Position numbers and translations under genes: made by a program. The notes below the pieces were generated by a model. It was not told the origin of the DNA. It searched no databases and saw only the letters and a list, made by a program, of their open reading frames with translations. A DNA stretch of 64,000 bases from DASULK01 sp036381835 (GTDB taxonomy: Bacteria; Actinomycetota; Actinomycetes; Mycobacteriales; Micromonosporaceae): contig DASVCA010000025.1 in assembly GCA_036381835.1 (NCBI GenBank), forward strand, positions 1-64,000, given 5' to 3'. Below are positions 17,658 to 25,543 of this stretch, in pieces (position 1 is the first letter of the stretch; the number at the start of each line of letters is the position of its first letter).

Positions 17658-18194
17658 ATGCGCCGTACCCTCAGCATCGCCGCGTTGACCGCCGTCTTGT
17701 TGACCTCCGCCTGCGCCGGGGAGCGGGCCGACATCGCCGACGTCACCCCGGGTGGCACGCCCACCTCGTCGGCTGCCCCGACGCCCAGCCCGATCGTCGA
17801 GGCGGGCGCCACCGTCTCACCCGGTACGGATGCCGCCCCCTCACCTACCACCTCGGCTGCCGACAACTCCGCTCAGGTGTGCGCGGCCGCTCAGCAGATC
17901 AGCAACGAGTCCGCGATCGCCTTCGTCAGCGAGCTGACCCAATCGTTGACCGCGGCGAGTCAGGGCGACACTGCGGCGGCGGAGGCGGCGCGAGGGCGTG
18001 CCGACGCGGCTCTCGGCCGTTGGGCCATCGGGTTGCGCGAGCGCGCCGCTGAGGCGACGGATGAGCGGTTGCGGGCCTTGCTGACCGAGATCGCGGCCGA
18101 GGTGGATCGCATGGAGCCGTCCGTTGAGTCGGTGGACGCGGTGAAGCTGGACGAACTGCAGCAGCGTCTTGAACGGCTGTGCACGACGGGCTGA
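17658..18194 (+). CDS. Putative lipoprotein, function unknown
   Basis: A 178-aa protein with ATG 4 nt after TGGAGGA. The signal peptide (MRRTLSIAALTAVLLTSAC) ends at a candidate lipobox cysteine, C19; Thr instead of Leu at -3 makes the lipobox imperfect. A Ser/Thr/Pro/Ala spacer runs to about residue 70. The rest is alpha-helical and charged, with heptad-like patterns (AAEAARGRADAALGRWA, DELQQRLERL). No family is recognised. It lies between rne and rplU with terminators on one side, so it is probably its own unit. Confidence 0.7.
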   Translation: MRRTLSIAALTAVLLTSACAGERADIADVTPGGTPTSSAAPTPSPIVEAGATVSPGTDAAPSPTTSAADNSAQVCAAAQQISNESAIAFVSELTQSLTAASQGDTAAAEAARGRADAALGRWAIGLRERAAEATDERLRALLTEIAAEVDRMEPSVESVDAVKLDELQQRLERLCTTG

Positions 18195-18223
18195 CGTCGC
18201 GGCGCGCGAATGCCGGACCCGGT

Positions 18224-18253
18224 TTGGGTGCGACGGCGTTGATGTCGTAGTCT
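18224..18253 (+). promoter_or_regulatory. Probable rplU-rpmA promoter
   Basis: TTGGGT (18224-18229) and TAGTCT (18248-18253) with an 18-bp spacer, a plausible SigA-type promoter. It places the start near 18260, at the head of the hairpin-rich leader. Confidence 0.45.
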
Positions 18254-18262
18254 TGCCTGCGG

Positions 18263-18340
18263 CGCACCTTCCGGTGCGTTGGGTTCCCGTGTGCCCGCCC
18301 GCTGCGATCGCAGCGTTCCGCTCCGGCCATCGATGGCCGG
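18263..18340 (+). ncRNA. Hairpin-rich 5' leader of rplU
   Basis: Three consecutive perfect inverted repeats lie in the ~145-nt leader before rplU. The first is CGCACC-TTCC-GGTGCG (18263-18278). The second is the 16-bp palindrome CGCTGCGATCGCAGCG (18300-18315). The third is the 18-bp palindrome CCGGCCATCGATGGCCGG (18323-18340). As RNA each can fold into a hairpin with a 4-nt loop. The position fits a ribosomal-protein leader, but I cannot match it to a described class. Confidence 0.5.
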
Positions 18341-18404
18341 GCGGAGGGCGAGCCGTCGCGAACACCACCCGCCAGCAGCCTCAATGACAGGGAGTCCCCG
18401 TCCG

Positions 18405-18719
18405 ATGTACGCGATCGTCAAAACCGGCGGCAAGCAGTACAAGGTCGCCGAGGGCGACGTGATCGAGGTCGAGAAGCTCGCGGGCGCCCCCGGCGACGCA
18501 GTCAAGCTTCCCGCGGTGCTGCTCGTCGACGGTGGCGACCTGGTGACCGACGCTGCTCAGCTCGCTAAGGTAGAGGTGTCCGGCGAGATCGCCGCGCACG
18601 TCAAGGGCCCGAAGATCCGGATCCACAAGTTCAAGAACAAGACCGGCTACCACAAGCGCCAGGGTCACCGCCAGTTGCTGACCCGAGTCAAGGTGACCGG
18701 TATCTCCAGCGGGAAGTAG
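18405..18719 (+). CDS. rplU: 50S ribosomal protein L21
   Basis: A 104-aa ribosomal protein of normal length. It begins MYAIVKTGGKQYKV, with GDVIEVEKL next and the basic loop KIRIHKFKNKTGYHKRQGHRQ near 66-86. Its ATG follows CAGGGAG. It is the first gene of rplU-rpmA, with obg nearby, as in most bacteria. An upstream extension of the open frame is non-coding leader. Confidence 0.98.
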   Translation: MYAIVKTGGKQYKVAEGDVIEVEKLAGAPGDAVKLPAVLLVDGGDLVTDAAQLAKVEVSGEIAAHVKGPKIRIHKFKNKTGYHKRQGHRQLLTRVKVTGISSGK

Positions 18720-18727
18720 GCGTCAAG

Positions 18728-18985
18728 ATGGCTCACAAAAAGGGTGCGTCCAGCTCGCGTAACGGTCGCGATTCCGCGGCTAAGCGGCTCGGCGTGAAGC
18801 GGTTCGGTGGGCAGGTCGTCAACGCCGGCGAGATCCTGGTCCGGCAGCGCGGCACGAAGTGGCACCCGGGCAACCTGGTCGGGCGGGGCGGCGACGACAC
18901 CCTCTTCGCGTTGGCCGCCGGGGCCGTGCAGTTCGGCACCAAGCGTGGCCGCAAGGTCGTCAACATCGTGCCGACACAGCAGTAG
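18728..18985 (+). CDS. rpmA: 50S ribosomal protein L27
   Basis: An 85-aa protein whose N-terminus MAHKKGASSSRNGRDS reaches the peptidyl-transferase centre in ribosomes. KRFGGQVVNAGEILVRQRG and VGRGGDDTLFALAAG are family hallmarks. It lacks the cleavable Firmicute-type N-terminal extension. It starts 8 nt after the rplU stop and is followed by a strong terminator. Confidence 0.98.
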   Translation: MAHKKGASSSRNGRDSAAKRLGVKRFGGQVVNAGEILVRQRGTKWHPGNLVGRGGDDTLFALAAGAVQFGTKRGRKVVNIVPTQQ

Positions 18986-18994
18986 CGTCGTTCT

Positions 18995-19032
18995 GCGAAA
19001 CGGGCCGGGAAGATTGTCCCGGCCCGTTTCGC
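18995..19032 (+). terminator. rplU-rpmA terminator
   Basis: A perfect 16-bp stem (18995-19010 with 19017-19032) and a 6-nt AGATTG loop, 9 nt after the rpmA stop and followed by CGTTTTC. It is the clearest intrinsic terminator in the window. Confidence 0.9.
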
Positions 19033-19087
19033 CGTTTTCGGGCCCGACCGGCCGGCAGGCTGGGTACGCGGTGGAAGGATCGGTGGC

Positions 19088-20545
19088 ATGACCACGTTCG
19101 TGGACCGGGTCGTCCTGCACGTGCAGGCCGGTGATGGCGGACACGGCTGCGTGTCGATCCACCGGGAGAAGTACAAGCCGCTCGGCGGCCCGGACGGCGG
19201 CAACGGCGGCCGTGGTGGCAGCGTCCGCCTGGTCGTCGACCCACAGGTGCACACCCTGCTGGACTTCCGGTTCCGTCCCCACGTCAAGGCCGAGAACGGC
19301 CGCAGCGGCGCCGGATCGCACCGCAACGGTGCCGACGGTGAGGATCTGGTCCTCAAGGTGCCCGACGGCACGGTGGTGCAGACCCTCGACGGCGAGGTGC
19401 TGGCCGATCTGGTCGGGGCGGGCACCGCCTTCGAGCTCGCCCGCGGCGGCCGGGGCGGGCGGGGCAACGCGGCGCTGGCCAATGCTCGCCGCAAAGCCCC
19501 CGGGTTCGCCGAACTGGGTGAGCCCGGCGAGCGCCGCGATGTGGTGCTGGAACTGAAGACCGTCGCCGACGTCGGCCTCGTCGGATTCCCTTCGGCCGGC
19601 AAGTCCTCGCTGATCTCGGTGCTGTCGGCGGCCCGACCGAAGATCGCCGATTACCCGTTCACCACGCTCGTACCCAACCTCGGCGTGGTCCGGGTGGACG
19701 ATCACACCTTCACCATCGCCGACGTGCCCGGCCTCATTCCGGGTGCCGCGCTCGGCAAGGGTCTGGGCCTGGAGTTCCTGCGCCACATCGAACGCTGTTC
19801 GGTGCTCGTCCACGTGGTCGACACCGCGGCGCTGGAGACCGATCGGGACCCGCTCGGCGACATCGACGCGATCGAGGCCGAGCTCGCCGCGTACGGGGGA
19901 TTGGCGGATCGACCTCGACTGGTCGCCCTGAACAAGGTGGATGTGCCGGACGGCCGTGAGCTGGCCGAGATCGTCCGGCCGGAGATCGAGGCCCGTGGCC
20001 TGCCGGTCTTCGAGGTGTCGGCGGTGACCCGGGAGGGCCTGCGTGAGCTGGCCTATGCGATGGCGGAGTTGGTCGAACGGGCCCGGGCCGCCGCGCCGCC
20101 GCCGGAGCCGACCCGGATCGTGCTGCGCCCGCCGGCCGTGGACGACACCGGTTTCCGGATCGAGCAGGCCGCCGACGGTGCGTTCGTGGTGCACGGCGCG
20201 CGGCCCGAGCGCTGGGTCCGCCAGACCAACTTCGACAACGACGAGGCGGTCGGCTACCTGGCGGACCGGCTGGCCCGGCTCGGGGTGGAGGAAGAACTCG
20301 TCAAGGCGGGCGCGGAACCGGGCAGCCTCGTGCGTATCGCCGGCCGGGAGTTCGACTGGCAACCTGCCCATTACGCCGACGTCGAATACGTGCCCGCCAT
20401 ACGAGGCCGGGACGTGCGGCTGGAGGAGAAGCCGCGCCGGGCGACGGCCGCCGAGCGGCTTGCCGCCCGGCGGGCCCGCCGTCAGCCGCAGCCGGACGAG
20501 CCCGCGGGCGACGAATCCGCAGACGAGCCGGCCACGGAGACCTGA
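19088..20545 (+). CDS. obg: GTPase Obg
   Basis: A 485-aa ribosome-associated GTPase in 50S assembly and stress control. The glycine-rich Obg fold spans 1-158 (GGDGGNGGRGGSVRL, then GRGGRGNAAL). The G domain has G1 GFPSAGKSS at 166-174, G3 DVPGLIPGA and G4 NKVD at 282-285. An OCT domain of about 75 residues follows (350-430, ending near AGREFDWQPAHYADVEYVP). The charged C-terminal tail is typical of actinobacterial Obg. Its own promoter is likely, because a strong terminator separates it from rpmA. Confidence 0.97.
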   Translation: MTTFVDRVVLHVQAGDGGHGCVSIHREKYKPLGGPDGGNGGRGGSVRLVVDPQVHTLLDFRFRPHVKAENGRSGAGSHRNGADGEDLVLKVPDGTVVQTLDGEVLADLVGAGTAFELARGGRGGRGNAALANARRKAPGFAELGEPGERRDVVLELKTVADVGLVGFPSAGKSSLISVLSAARPKIADYPFTTLVPNLGVVRVDDHTFTIADVPGLIPGAALGKGLGLEFLRHIERCSVLVHVVDTAALETDRDPLGDIDAIEAELAAYGGLADRPRLVALNKVDVPDGRELAEIVRPEIEARGLPVFEVSAVTREGLRELAYAMAELVERARAAAPPPEPTRIVLRPPAVDDTGFRIEQAADGAFVVHGARPERWVRQTNFDNDEAVGYLADRLARLGVEEELVKAGAEPGSLVRIAGREFDWQPAHYADVEYVPAIRGRDVRLEEKPRRATAAERLAARRARRQPQPDEPAGDESADEPATET

Positions 20546-20553
20546 ACGTTCAG
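20542..20553. repeat. 12-bp palindrome spanning two convergent stop codons
   Basis: CTGAACGTTCAG contains the TGA of obg on the plus strand and the TGA of trpS on the minus strand, mirrored about its centre. Only four bases separate the genes. No terminator hairpin fits here. Confidence 0.6.
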
Positions 20554-21584
20554 CCGAGCAGCCCGATGGCCTGCTTCGCGCGGCGTACCGTGTCGGCGGC
20601 CCGCTCCCGGGCGCGGTCGGCGCCGTCGGCCAGCACTCGCCGGACGTGCCCCGGGTCCCGGGCCAGTTCCACGTAACGCTCCTGGATCGGGCGCAGCGTC
20701 GTCACCACCGCTTCGACGACCGCCTGCTTCAATGTCGCATAGGACGGGAAGTCGTCGGCCAACGCCGCCGGTGACCGACCGACGCACGCGCCGAGGATCT
20801 CCAGCAGATTCGCCACCCCGGGTCGGGTGTCCGGTTGGTAGACGACATCGTCGGCCGAATCGGTCACCGCCCGCATCACCTTTTGCCGGATCGCATCGGG
20901 CGAGTCGAGCAGGCCGATGCGTCCGGCGTCACTGCGGCTGGATTTGCTCATCTTCACGGTCGGATCCGCCAGATGCATCACCCGGGCGGCGACCGGCGGA
21001 TGAACCGCGCGGGGCACCACGAACGTGGTCCCGTACCGGGCGTTGAAGCGCGACGCCACGTCCCGAGCCAACTCGACGTGCTGGCGTTGATCTTCGCCTA
21101 CCGGCACCTCCCGAGCGTCGTGCAGCAGAATGTCGGCGGCCATCAGCACCGGGTAGGTCAGCAGGCTGAGCCGGATGTGCTGCTGGGTGGTGGACTTCTC
21201 CTTGAATTGGATCATCCGGTGCGCCTCGCCGTAGCCGGTGGCGCATTCGAGCAGGTAGTGCAGTTCGGCGTGGGAGGGTACCTGTGACTGGACGTAGCAG
21301 AGCGTCCGTTCGGGGTCGAGCCCGGCGGCGAGCAGGAGCGTCGCCTGCTCCAGGGTGCGGGCGCGGACCAGGGCGGGTTCGTGTTCGACGGTCAGCGCGT
21401 GCAGGTCGCTGAGGAAGACGATCGTCTCTGCGACGTGCTGTCCGGCGAGAATGGGGCGGATCGCGGCGAGCAGGCTGCCGAGGTGCAGTGGGCCGCTCGG
21501 GGTGAATCCGGTGAGTCGGCGCGCCGCTTCGGAACCGACCTCGCGGCGGCGTAGGTCGGGGGCGGAGGTGGCGGTGGTGCTCAT
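20550..21584 (-). CDS. trpS: Tryptophan--tRNA ligase
   Basis: A 344-aa class Ic synthetase. The HIGH-equivalent HLGS is at 34-37, in FTPSGPLHLGS. DLHAL is at 60-64, MAADILLHDA near 148-157, GEDQRQHVELARD near 163-175, and KMSKS at 211-215. The ATG follows AGAGGAGACC. The leader carries a tryptophan-codon attenuator. Streptomyces has a second, attenuator-controlled TrpRS for indolmycin resistance; whether this copy is the housekeeping or the auxiliary enzyme cannot be decided from this window. Confidence 0.96.
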   Translation of the reverse strand: MSTTATSAPDLRRREVGSEAARRLTGFTPSGPLHLGSLLAAIRPILAGQHVAETIVFLSDLHALTVEHEPALVRARTLEQATLLLAAGLDPERTLCYVQSQVPSHAELHYLLECATGYGEAHRMIQFKEKSTTQQHIRLSLLTYPVLMAADILLHDAREVPVGEDQRQHVELARDVASRFNARYGTTFVVPRAVHPPVAARVMHLADPTVKMSKSSRSDAGRIGLLDSPDAIRQKVMRAVTDSADDVVYQPDTRPGVANLLEILGACVGRSPAALADDFPSYATLKQAVVEAVVTTLRPIQERYVELARDPGHVRRVLADGADRARERAADTVRRAKQAIGLLG

Positions 21585-21639
21585 TCGAGGTCTCCTCTGG
21601 CTCCGCAGAACCGCCCGGACACCGGAAGCCCGCAACGCC

Positions 21640-21667
21640 GACGGCCGCCCGGGTCGGGGCGGCCGTC
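21640..21667 (-). terminator. Attenuator terminator of trpS
   Basis: An 11-bp stem, GACGGCCGCCC / GGGCGGCCGTC, with a 6-nt loop, about 55 nt before the trpS ATG on the minus strand. Its 5' arm can instead pair with GGGCGGCC at 21699-21706, right after the leader-peptide stop, giving an 8-bp antiterminator. There is no U-tract. Confidence 0.75.
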
Positions 21668-21707
21668 TTGTGATCTCGGGATGCGCGGATGCGTGGTGGG
21701 CCGCCCG

Positions 21708-21737
21708 TCAGGCGCGCCACCAGTCGTTGCTCGTCAT
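21708..21737 (-). CDS. trp leader peptide MTSNDWWRA
   Basis: A 9-codon open frame, ATG to TGA, with two adjacent Trp codons (TGG TGG) at codons 6-7. It lies about 125 nt before trpS. A -10-like TAGGTT (21750-21755) puts transcription start only a few bases before this ATG. Stalling at the Trp codons would leave GGGCGGCC (21699-21706) free to pair with the terminator 5' arm. Translation to the stop would cover it and allow termination. TGGTGG (21717-21722) can also pair with CCACCA (21694-21699). Confidence 0.8.
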   Translation of the reverse strand: MTSNDWWRA

Positions 21738-21847
21738 CCGCACCCGCCCAACCTAGCACCCGGATGCGATGCCGGATCCGGGCGCCCGGCATGTTCGTCG
21801 ATCCCGGGGAGAGGTTCGCGGGATCGCGACGACGTGGCGGGATCGGG

Positions 21848-21853
21848 CAGGAT
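21848..21853 (+). promoter_or_regulatory. -10 hexamer for a leaderless pepN transcript
   Basis: CAGGAT ends 6 nt before the pepN ATG, the spacing expected when transcription starts at the ATG. The same bases could be read as a weak ribosome site. Confidence 0.3.
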
Positions 21854-21859
21854 GGGCGG

Positions 21860-24388
21860 ATGCCGAGCCTGACCCGCGCCGAAGCCGTCGAACGCGCCGC
21901 CCTGATCATCGTCGACTCGTACGAGATCGATCTCGATCTGACCGGCTCGGGCGATCGGTTCCGCGCGCGGACCGTCATCCGGTTCCGGGCCCGCCCGGGT
22001 GCGGCCACATTCGTCGAGATCCGCCCCGCGCGGCTGGTCACGGCCCGGCTCAACGGCCAGGAGCTGGACCCGGCCACGCTCGCCGACAATCGGCTGCCGC
22101 TGATCGGGCTGCGGGACGCGAACGTGCTGACCGTTGACGCGCAGATGGCGTACTCGAACACGGGGGAGGGGCTGCACCGGTTCACCGACCCGGCCGACGG
22201 TGAGACGTACCTGTACGCGATGTCCTTCCTCGACAACGCGCAGCGGATCTTCGCCTGTTTCGACCAGCCGGACCTGAAGGCGCCGGTCACCCTCTCGGTG
22301 GCCGCACCAACCGCTTGGACCGTGGCCGCGAACGGTCGACTCGGGAGGACACCGGCACCGGGGCGCTGGGAGTTCGCGGCGACCGCTCCGCTGGCGACCT
22401 ATTTCGTGTCGCTGATCGCGGGCCCCTACCACGTCCGACGGCACGAGCATGACGGGTTGCCGCTCGCCGTCTACTGTCGCCGGTCCTTGGCCGCTCACCT
22501 GGATAAGGACGCCGACGAGCTGTTCACCGTGACCGCACAGTGCCTGGACCGGTTCCACGAACTGTTCGAGGTGCGCTATCCGTTCGAGAAGTACGACCAG
22601 GCGTTCGTACCCGAATTCAACGCCGGCGCGATGGAGAATCCCGGCCTGGTGACCATCCGGGACGACTACGTGTTCCGCGCCGCGGTCACGGACACCGAGC
22701 GTGAACTGCGGGCCACCACGATCGCCCACGAGATGGCGCACATGTGGTTCGGCGACCTGGTCACCATGCGCTGGTGGGACGACCTGTGGCTGAACGAGTC
22801 GTTCGCCGAGTACCTCGGGGTCCGGGTGACCGCCGAGGCGACCCGGTTCGAGCGCGCCTGGACCACCTTCGGCATGCGGCGTAAAGCCTGGGGGTACGCG
22901 GCCGACCAGCGCCCGTCCACCCATCCGGTCGCACCGGAGGAGGTGGCGGATGCGGCGCAGGCGCTGCTCAACTTCGACGGCATCTCCTACGCCAAGGGTG
23001 CGGCCGTGCTGCGCCAACTGGTGGCCTGGGTGGGCGATGAGGCCTTCTTCGCCGGACTGAGCGCCTACTTCGCGGCACACCGGTTCGGCAACGCCACCTT
23101 GGCGGACCTGCTGGCGGAGCTGTCCAAGGCGAGCGGGCGGAACCTGATCGACTGGGCCCGGGTGTGGCTGCGGGAGGCACAGGTCAACACGGTGCGGGCG
23201 GAGGCCCGCGTCGATGACGCGGGGCGGTACACCGAGGTGGCCCTCGTGCAGAGCGCGCCCGCGACCCATCCGGTGCTGCGCCCGCACCGAATCGGCATCG
23301 GCCTCTACGACCGATCCGATGCGCGGCTTCGGCTTCGTCGACGCGTCGTGGTCGATCTCGAGCCGGCCGCAGACGGGGGACGGACCGTGGTGGCGGAACT
23401 GGCCGGCGACCCGGCCGCCACGCTGCTGCTACCCAATGACGGCGACCTGACCTTCGCCAAGGTACGCCTCGACCCGCAGTCGGTACGCGCCCTGCCGAAG
23501 GTCATGTCCGGCCTCGACGACCCATTGGCACGGGCGGTGCTCTGGGGGGAGACGATCGATGCGGTCACCGATGGCGAACGACCGGTGACCGACCTGGTGA
23601 CGCTGATCGAGGCGGCGCTGATCGCCGAGTCGGAGCTCATCGTGGTGGAGGACGTGCTTCGGCTCACGCTCGGACTCATCGACCGGTACCTGCCGGCGGA
23701 TGCCCGCCGGGCAGCCCGCGTCCGGATCGCCCGGACCTGCGAGCGGCTACTGGAGTCCGCCCGGCCCGGCGGTTCGATGCAGCTCACCGCGGCCCGCGGG
23801 TTGGTCCGGGCCAGCGTCGAGGCGGAGCTGCTGATGCGATGGCTCAACGGTGTCGAGGTGCCGCCGGGGCTCGCGGTCGACGTCGACTTCCGCTGGGTTC
23901 TGCTGCAGCGGTTGGCGGTGCTCGGCGCGGTCGGTGCCGCGGAGATCGACGCCGAATCGGCGGCCGATCGTAGTGCCGCTGGGGCGGAGAAGGCCGCCTG
24001 GTGCCGGGCGGCGCTGCCGTCGTCGGAGGGCAAGCAGCGCGCCTGGCAGGTGATCGTGGCGGACACGTCGCTGTCGAACCGTCTGGTCGAGGCCCATGCC
24101 GCCGGTTTCTGGCAGCCGGAGCAGGAGGAGTTGACCGCCGGGTACGTGGAGCGGTACTTCGCCGAAATGCCGGCGGCAGCGAAGCTGCGTAGCGCGTGGG
24201 TGGCGGAGCAGGTCGCGGCATTGGCGTATCCGCGCTATGCGGTGGCGCCGCGGACCCGGGAACTGGCGGCGGCGCTGCTGGCTCGGGACGACCTGGAGCC
24301 GGGTCTGCGCCGGGTGGTCGCCGACGCGGACGACGATCTGCGCCGAGCGCTGACGGCACGAGCGGCCTTCCCGACGGCGCGGGGGTGA
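21860..24388 (+). CDS. pepN: Aminopeptidase N (M1 family)
   Basis: An 842-aa cytosolic zinc metallopeptidase that removes N-terminal residues from peptides. The substrate motif GAMEN is at 256-260. The zinc site HEMAH is at 290-294, with the third ligand E313 in LWLNESFAEYLG. The catalytic-domain tyrosine region is near YAKGAAVLRQL. The C-terminal half is the helical ERAP1-like domain. Length and order match actinobacterial PepN. The ATG start gives the normal N-terminus; the longer open frame runs back into the trpS leader and is not coding. Confidence 0.95.
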   Translation: MPSLTRAEAVERAALIIVDSYEIDLDLTGSGDRFRARTVIRFRARPGAATFVEIRPARLVTARLNGQELDPATLADNRLPLIGLRDANVLTVDAQMAYSNTGEGLHRFTDPADGETYLYAMSFLDNAQRIFACFDQPDLKAPVTLSVAAPTAWTVAANGRLGRTPAPGRWEFAATAPLATYFVSLIAGPYHVRRHEHDGLPLAVYCRRSLAAHLDKDADELFTVTAQCLDRFHELFEVRYPFEKYDQAFVPEFNAGAMENPGLVTIRDDYVFRAAVTDTERELRATTIAHEMAHMWFGDLVTMRWWDDLWLNESFAEYLGVRVTAEATRFERAWTTFGMRRKAWGYAADQRPSTHPVAPEEVADAAQALLNFDGISYAKGAAVLRQLVAWVGDEAFFAGLSAYFAAHRFGNATLADLLAELSKASGRNLIDWARVWLREAQVNTVRAEARVDDAGRYTEVALVQSAPATHPVLRPHRIGIGLYDRSDARLRLRRRVVVDLEPAADGGRTVVAELAGDPAATLLLPNDGDLTFAKVRLDPQSVRALPKVMSGLDDPLARAVLWGETIDAVTDGERPVTDLVTLIEAALIAESELIVVEDVLRLTLGLIDRYLPADARRAARVRIARTCERLLESARPGGSMQLTAARGLVRASVEAELLMRWLNGVEVPPGLAVDVDFRWVLLQRLAVLGAVGAAEIDAESAADRSAAGAEKAAWCRAALPSSEGKQRAWQVIVADTSLSNRLVEAHAAGFWQPEQEELTAGYVERYFAEMPAAAKLRSAWVAEQVAALAYPRYAVAPRTRELAAALLARDDLEPGLRRVVADADDDLRRALTARAAFPTARG

Positions 24389-24437
24389 GGTTCGGGTGCC
24401 GGCGCTGGGACCGGGCGAGCCCGCGGCCGCATCGACC

Positions 24438-24443
24438 TATGAT
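24438..24443 (+). promoter_or_regulatory. -10 hexamer for a leaderless nadD transcript
   Basis: TATGAT ends 6 nt before the GTG of nadD, with no ribosome site between. This strong -10 would start transcription on the start codon. Confidence 0.5.
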
Positions 24444-24449
24444 CATCGG

Positions 24450-25046
24450 GTGGCGGAAGACGTTCGGCGTATCGGGGTCATGGGTGGCACCTTCGATCCC
24501 ATTCACCACGGCCACCTCGTGGCGGCCAACGAGGTCGCCGACCGATTCGGGCTCGACGAGGTCGTGTTCGTGCCGACCGGCCAGCCGTGGCAGAAGGAGG
24601 CCAGCTCGGTCAGTCCGGCCGAGGACCGTTACCTCATGACGGTCATCGCCACCGCGTCCAATCCTCGTTTCCAGGTCAGCCGGGTCGACATCGATCGTGA
24701 CGGCCCGACGTACACGGTGGACACGCTGCGGGATCTGCGTACCGCGTACGGCGCGAAGGCGCAGCTGTTCTTCATCACCGGCGCCGACGCGTTGGCGAAG
24801 ATCCTCTCGTGGAAGAACACCGAGGAGATGTTCGGGCTCGCGCACTTCATCGGCGTGACCCGGCCGGGCTTCACGTTGTCGGCCGCGCATCTGCCGGCCG
24901 ATGCTGTCAGTCTGATCCAGGTTCCGGCGATGGCGATCTCGTCTACCGACTGTCGGGCCAGGGTCGCCGCTGGGAAGCCGATCTGGTATCTGGTTCCGGA
25001 CGGGGTGGTGCAGTACATCGCCAAACGGCGGTTGTATCTGCCGTGA
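24450..25046 (+). CDS. nadD: Nicotinate-nucleotide adenylyltransferase
   Basis: A 198-aa nucleotidyltransferase that makes deamido-NAD from nicotinate mononucleotide and ATP. GGTFDPIHHGH at 12-22 is the nucleotide-binding signature. FVPTGQPWQK, YLMTVIATA and FFITGADALAKILSWKN are further family blocks, and ISSTDCRARVAAGKPIWYLVP near the end holds the ISST(T/D)xxR motif. GTG at 24450 gives the family N-terminus; a GTG 54 nt upstream adds an unrelated extension. It heads nadD-rsfS-phosphatase, as in mycobacteria. Confidence 0.95.
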   Translation: MAEDVRRIGVMGGTFDPIHHGHLVAANEVADRFGLDEVVFVPTGQPWQKEASSVSPAEDRYLMTVIATASNPRFQVSRVDIDRDGPTYTVDTLRDLRTAYGAKAQLFFITGADALAKILSWKNTEEMFGLAHFIGVTRPGFTLSAAHLPADAVSLIQVPAMAISSTDCRARVAAGKPIWYLVPDGVVQYIAKRRLYLP

Positions 25047-25144
25047 GACGAGATGCGGCAACCCCTCGTGGGGTTTGATTGCCGACTCCGATCCGGTGGC
25101 CGTGTGAGACGCTAGAAGCCGCGAGAGTTGATCGAAGGAGAACG

Positions 25145-25543
25145 GTGGCAGCTTCCGAACGGGCCCGCGAGCTGGCGTTGGCCGCCGCCCAGGCGGCGGC
25201 GGACAAGAAGGCGCAGGACGTCGTCCTCATCGATGTGGCGGACCAGCTCGTCATCACCGACGTGTTCCTCCTCGCCTCGGCACCGAACGAGCGTCAGGTC
25301 CTCGCCATCGTCGACGCGATCGAGGAGCGGTTGCTCAGCCTGCCGGAGAAGGCGAAGCCGGTCCGACGCGAAGGCGAGCGTGCGGCACGCTGGGTGTTGC
25401 TCGACTACGTCGACCTGGTCGTCCACGTGCAGCACAGCGAGGAACGCGAGTACTACGCACTCGACCGGCTGTGGAAGGACTGTCCGACCATCCCCTTCGT
25501 GGACCGGAGTCTCGCCTCGACCGAGGCGGCAGCCGTGGAATGA
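25145..25543 (+). CDS. rsfS: Ribosome silencing factor RsfS
   Basis: A 132-aa RsfS/Iojap protein that binds L14 and blocks 50S-30S joining in nutrient-poor cells. AQDVVLIDVADQLVITDVFLLASA and AARWVLLDYVDLVVHVQHSEEREYYALDRLW are the family cores. The GTG is placed by AAGGAGAAC just upstream. It follows nadD by about 98 bp and overlaps the next gene by 4 bases (ATGA). Confidence 0.95.
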   Translation: MAASERARELALAAAQAAADKKAQDVVLIDVADQLVITDVFLLASAPNERQVLAIVDAIEERLLSLPEKAKPVRREGERAARWVLLDYVDLVVHVQHSEEREYYALDRLWKDCPTIPFVDRSLASTEAAAVE

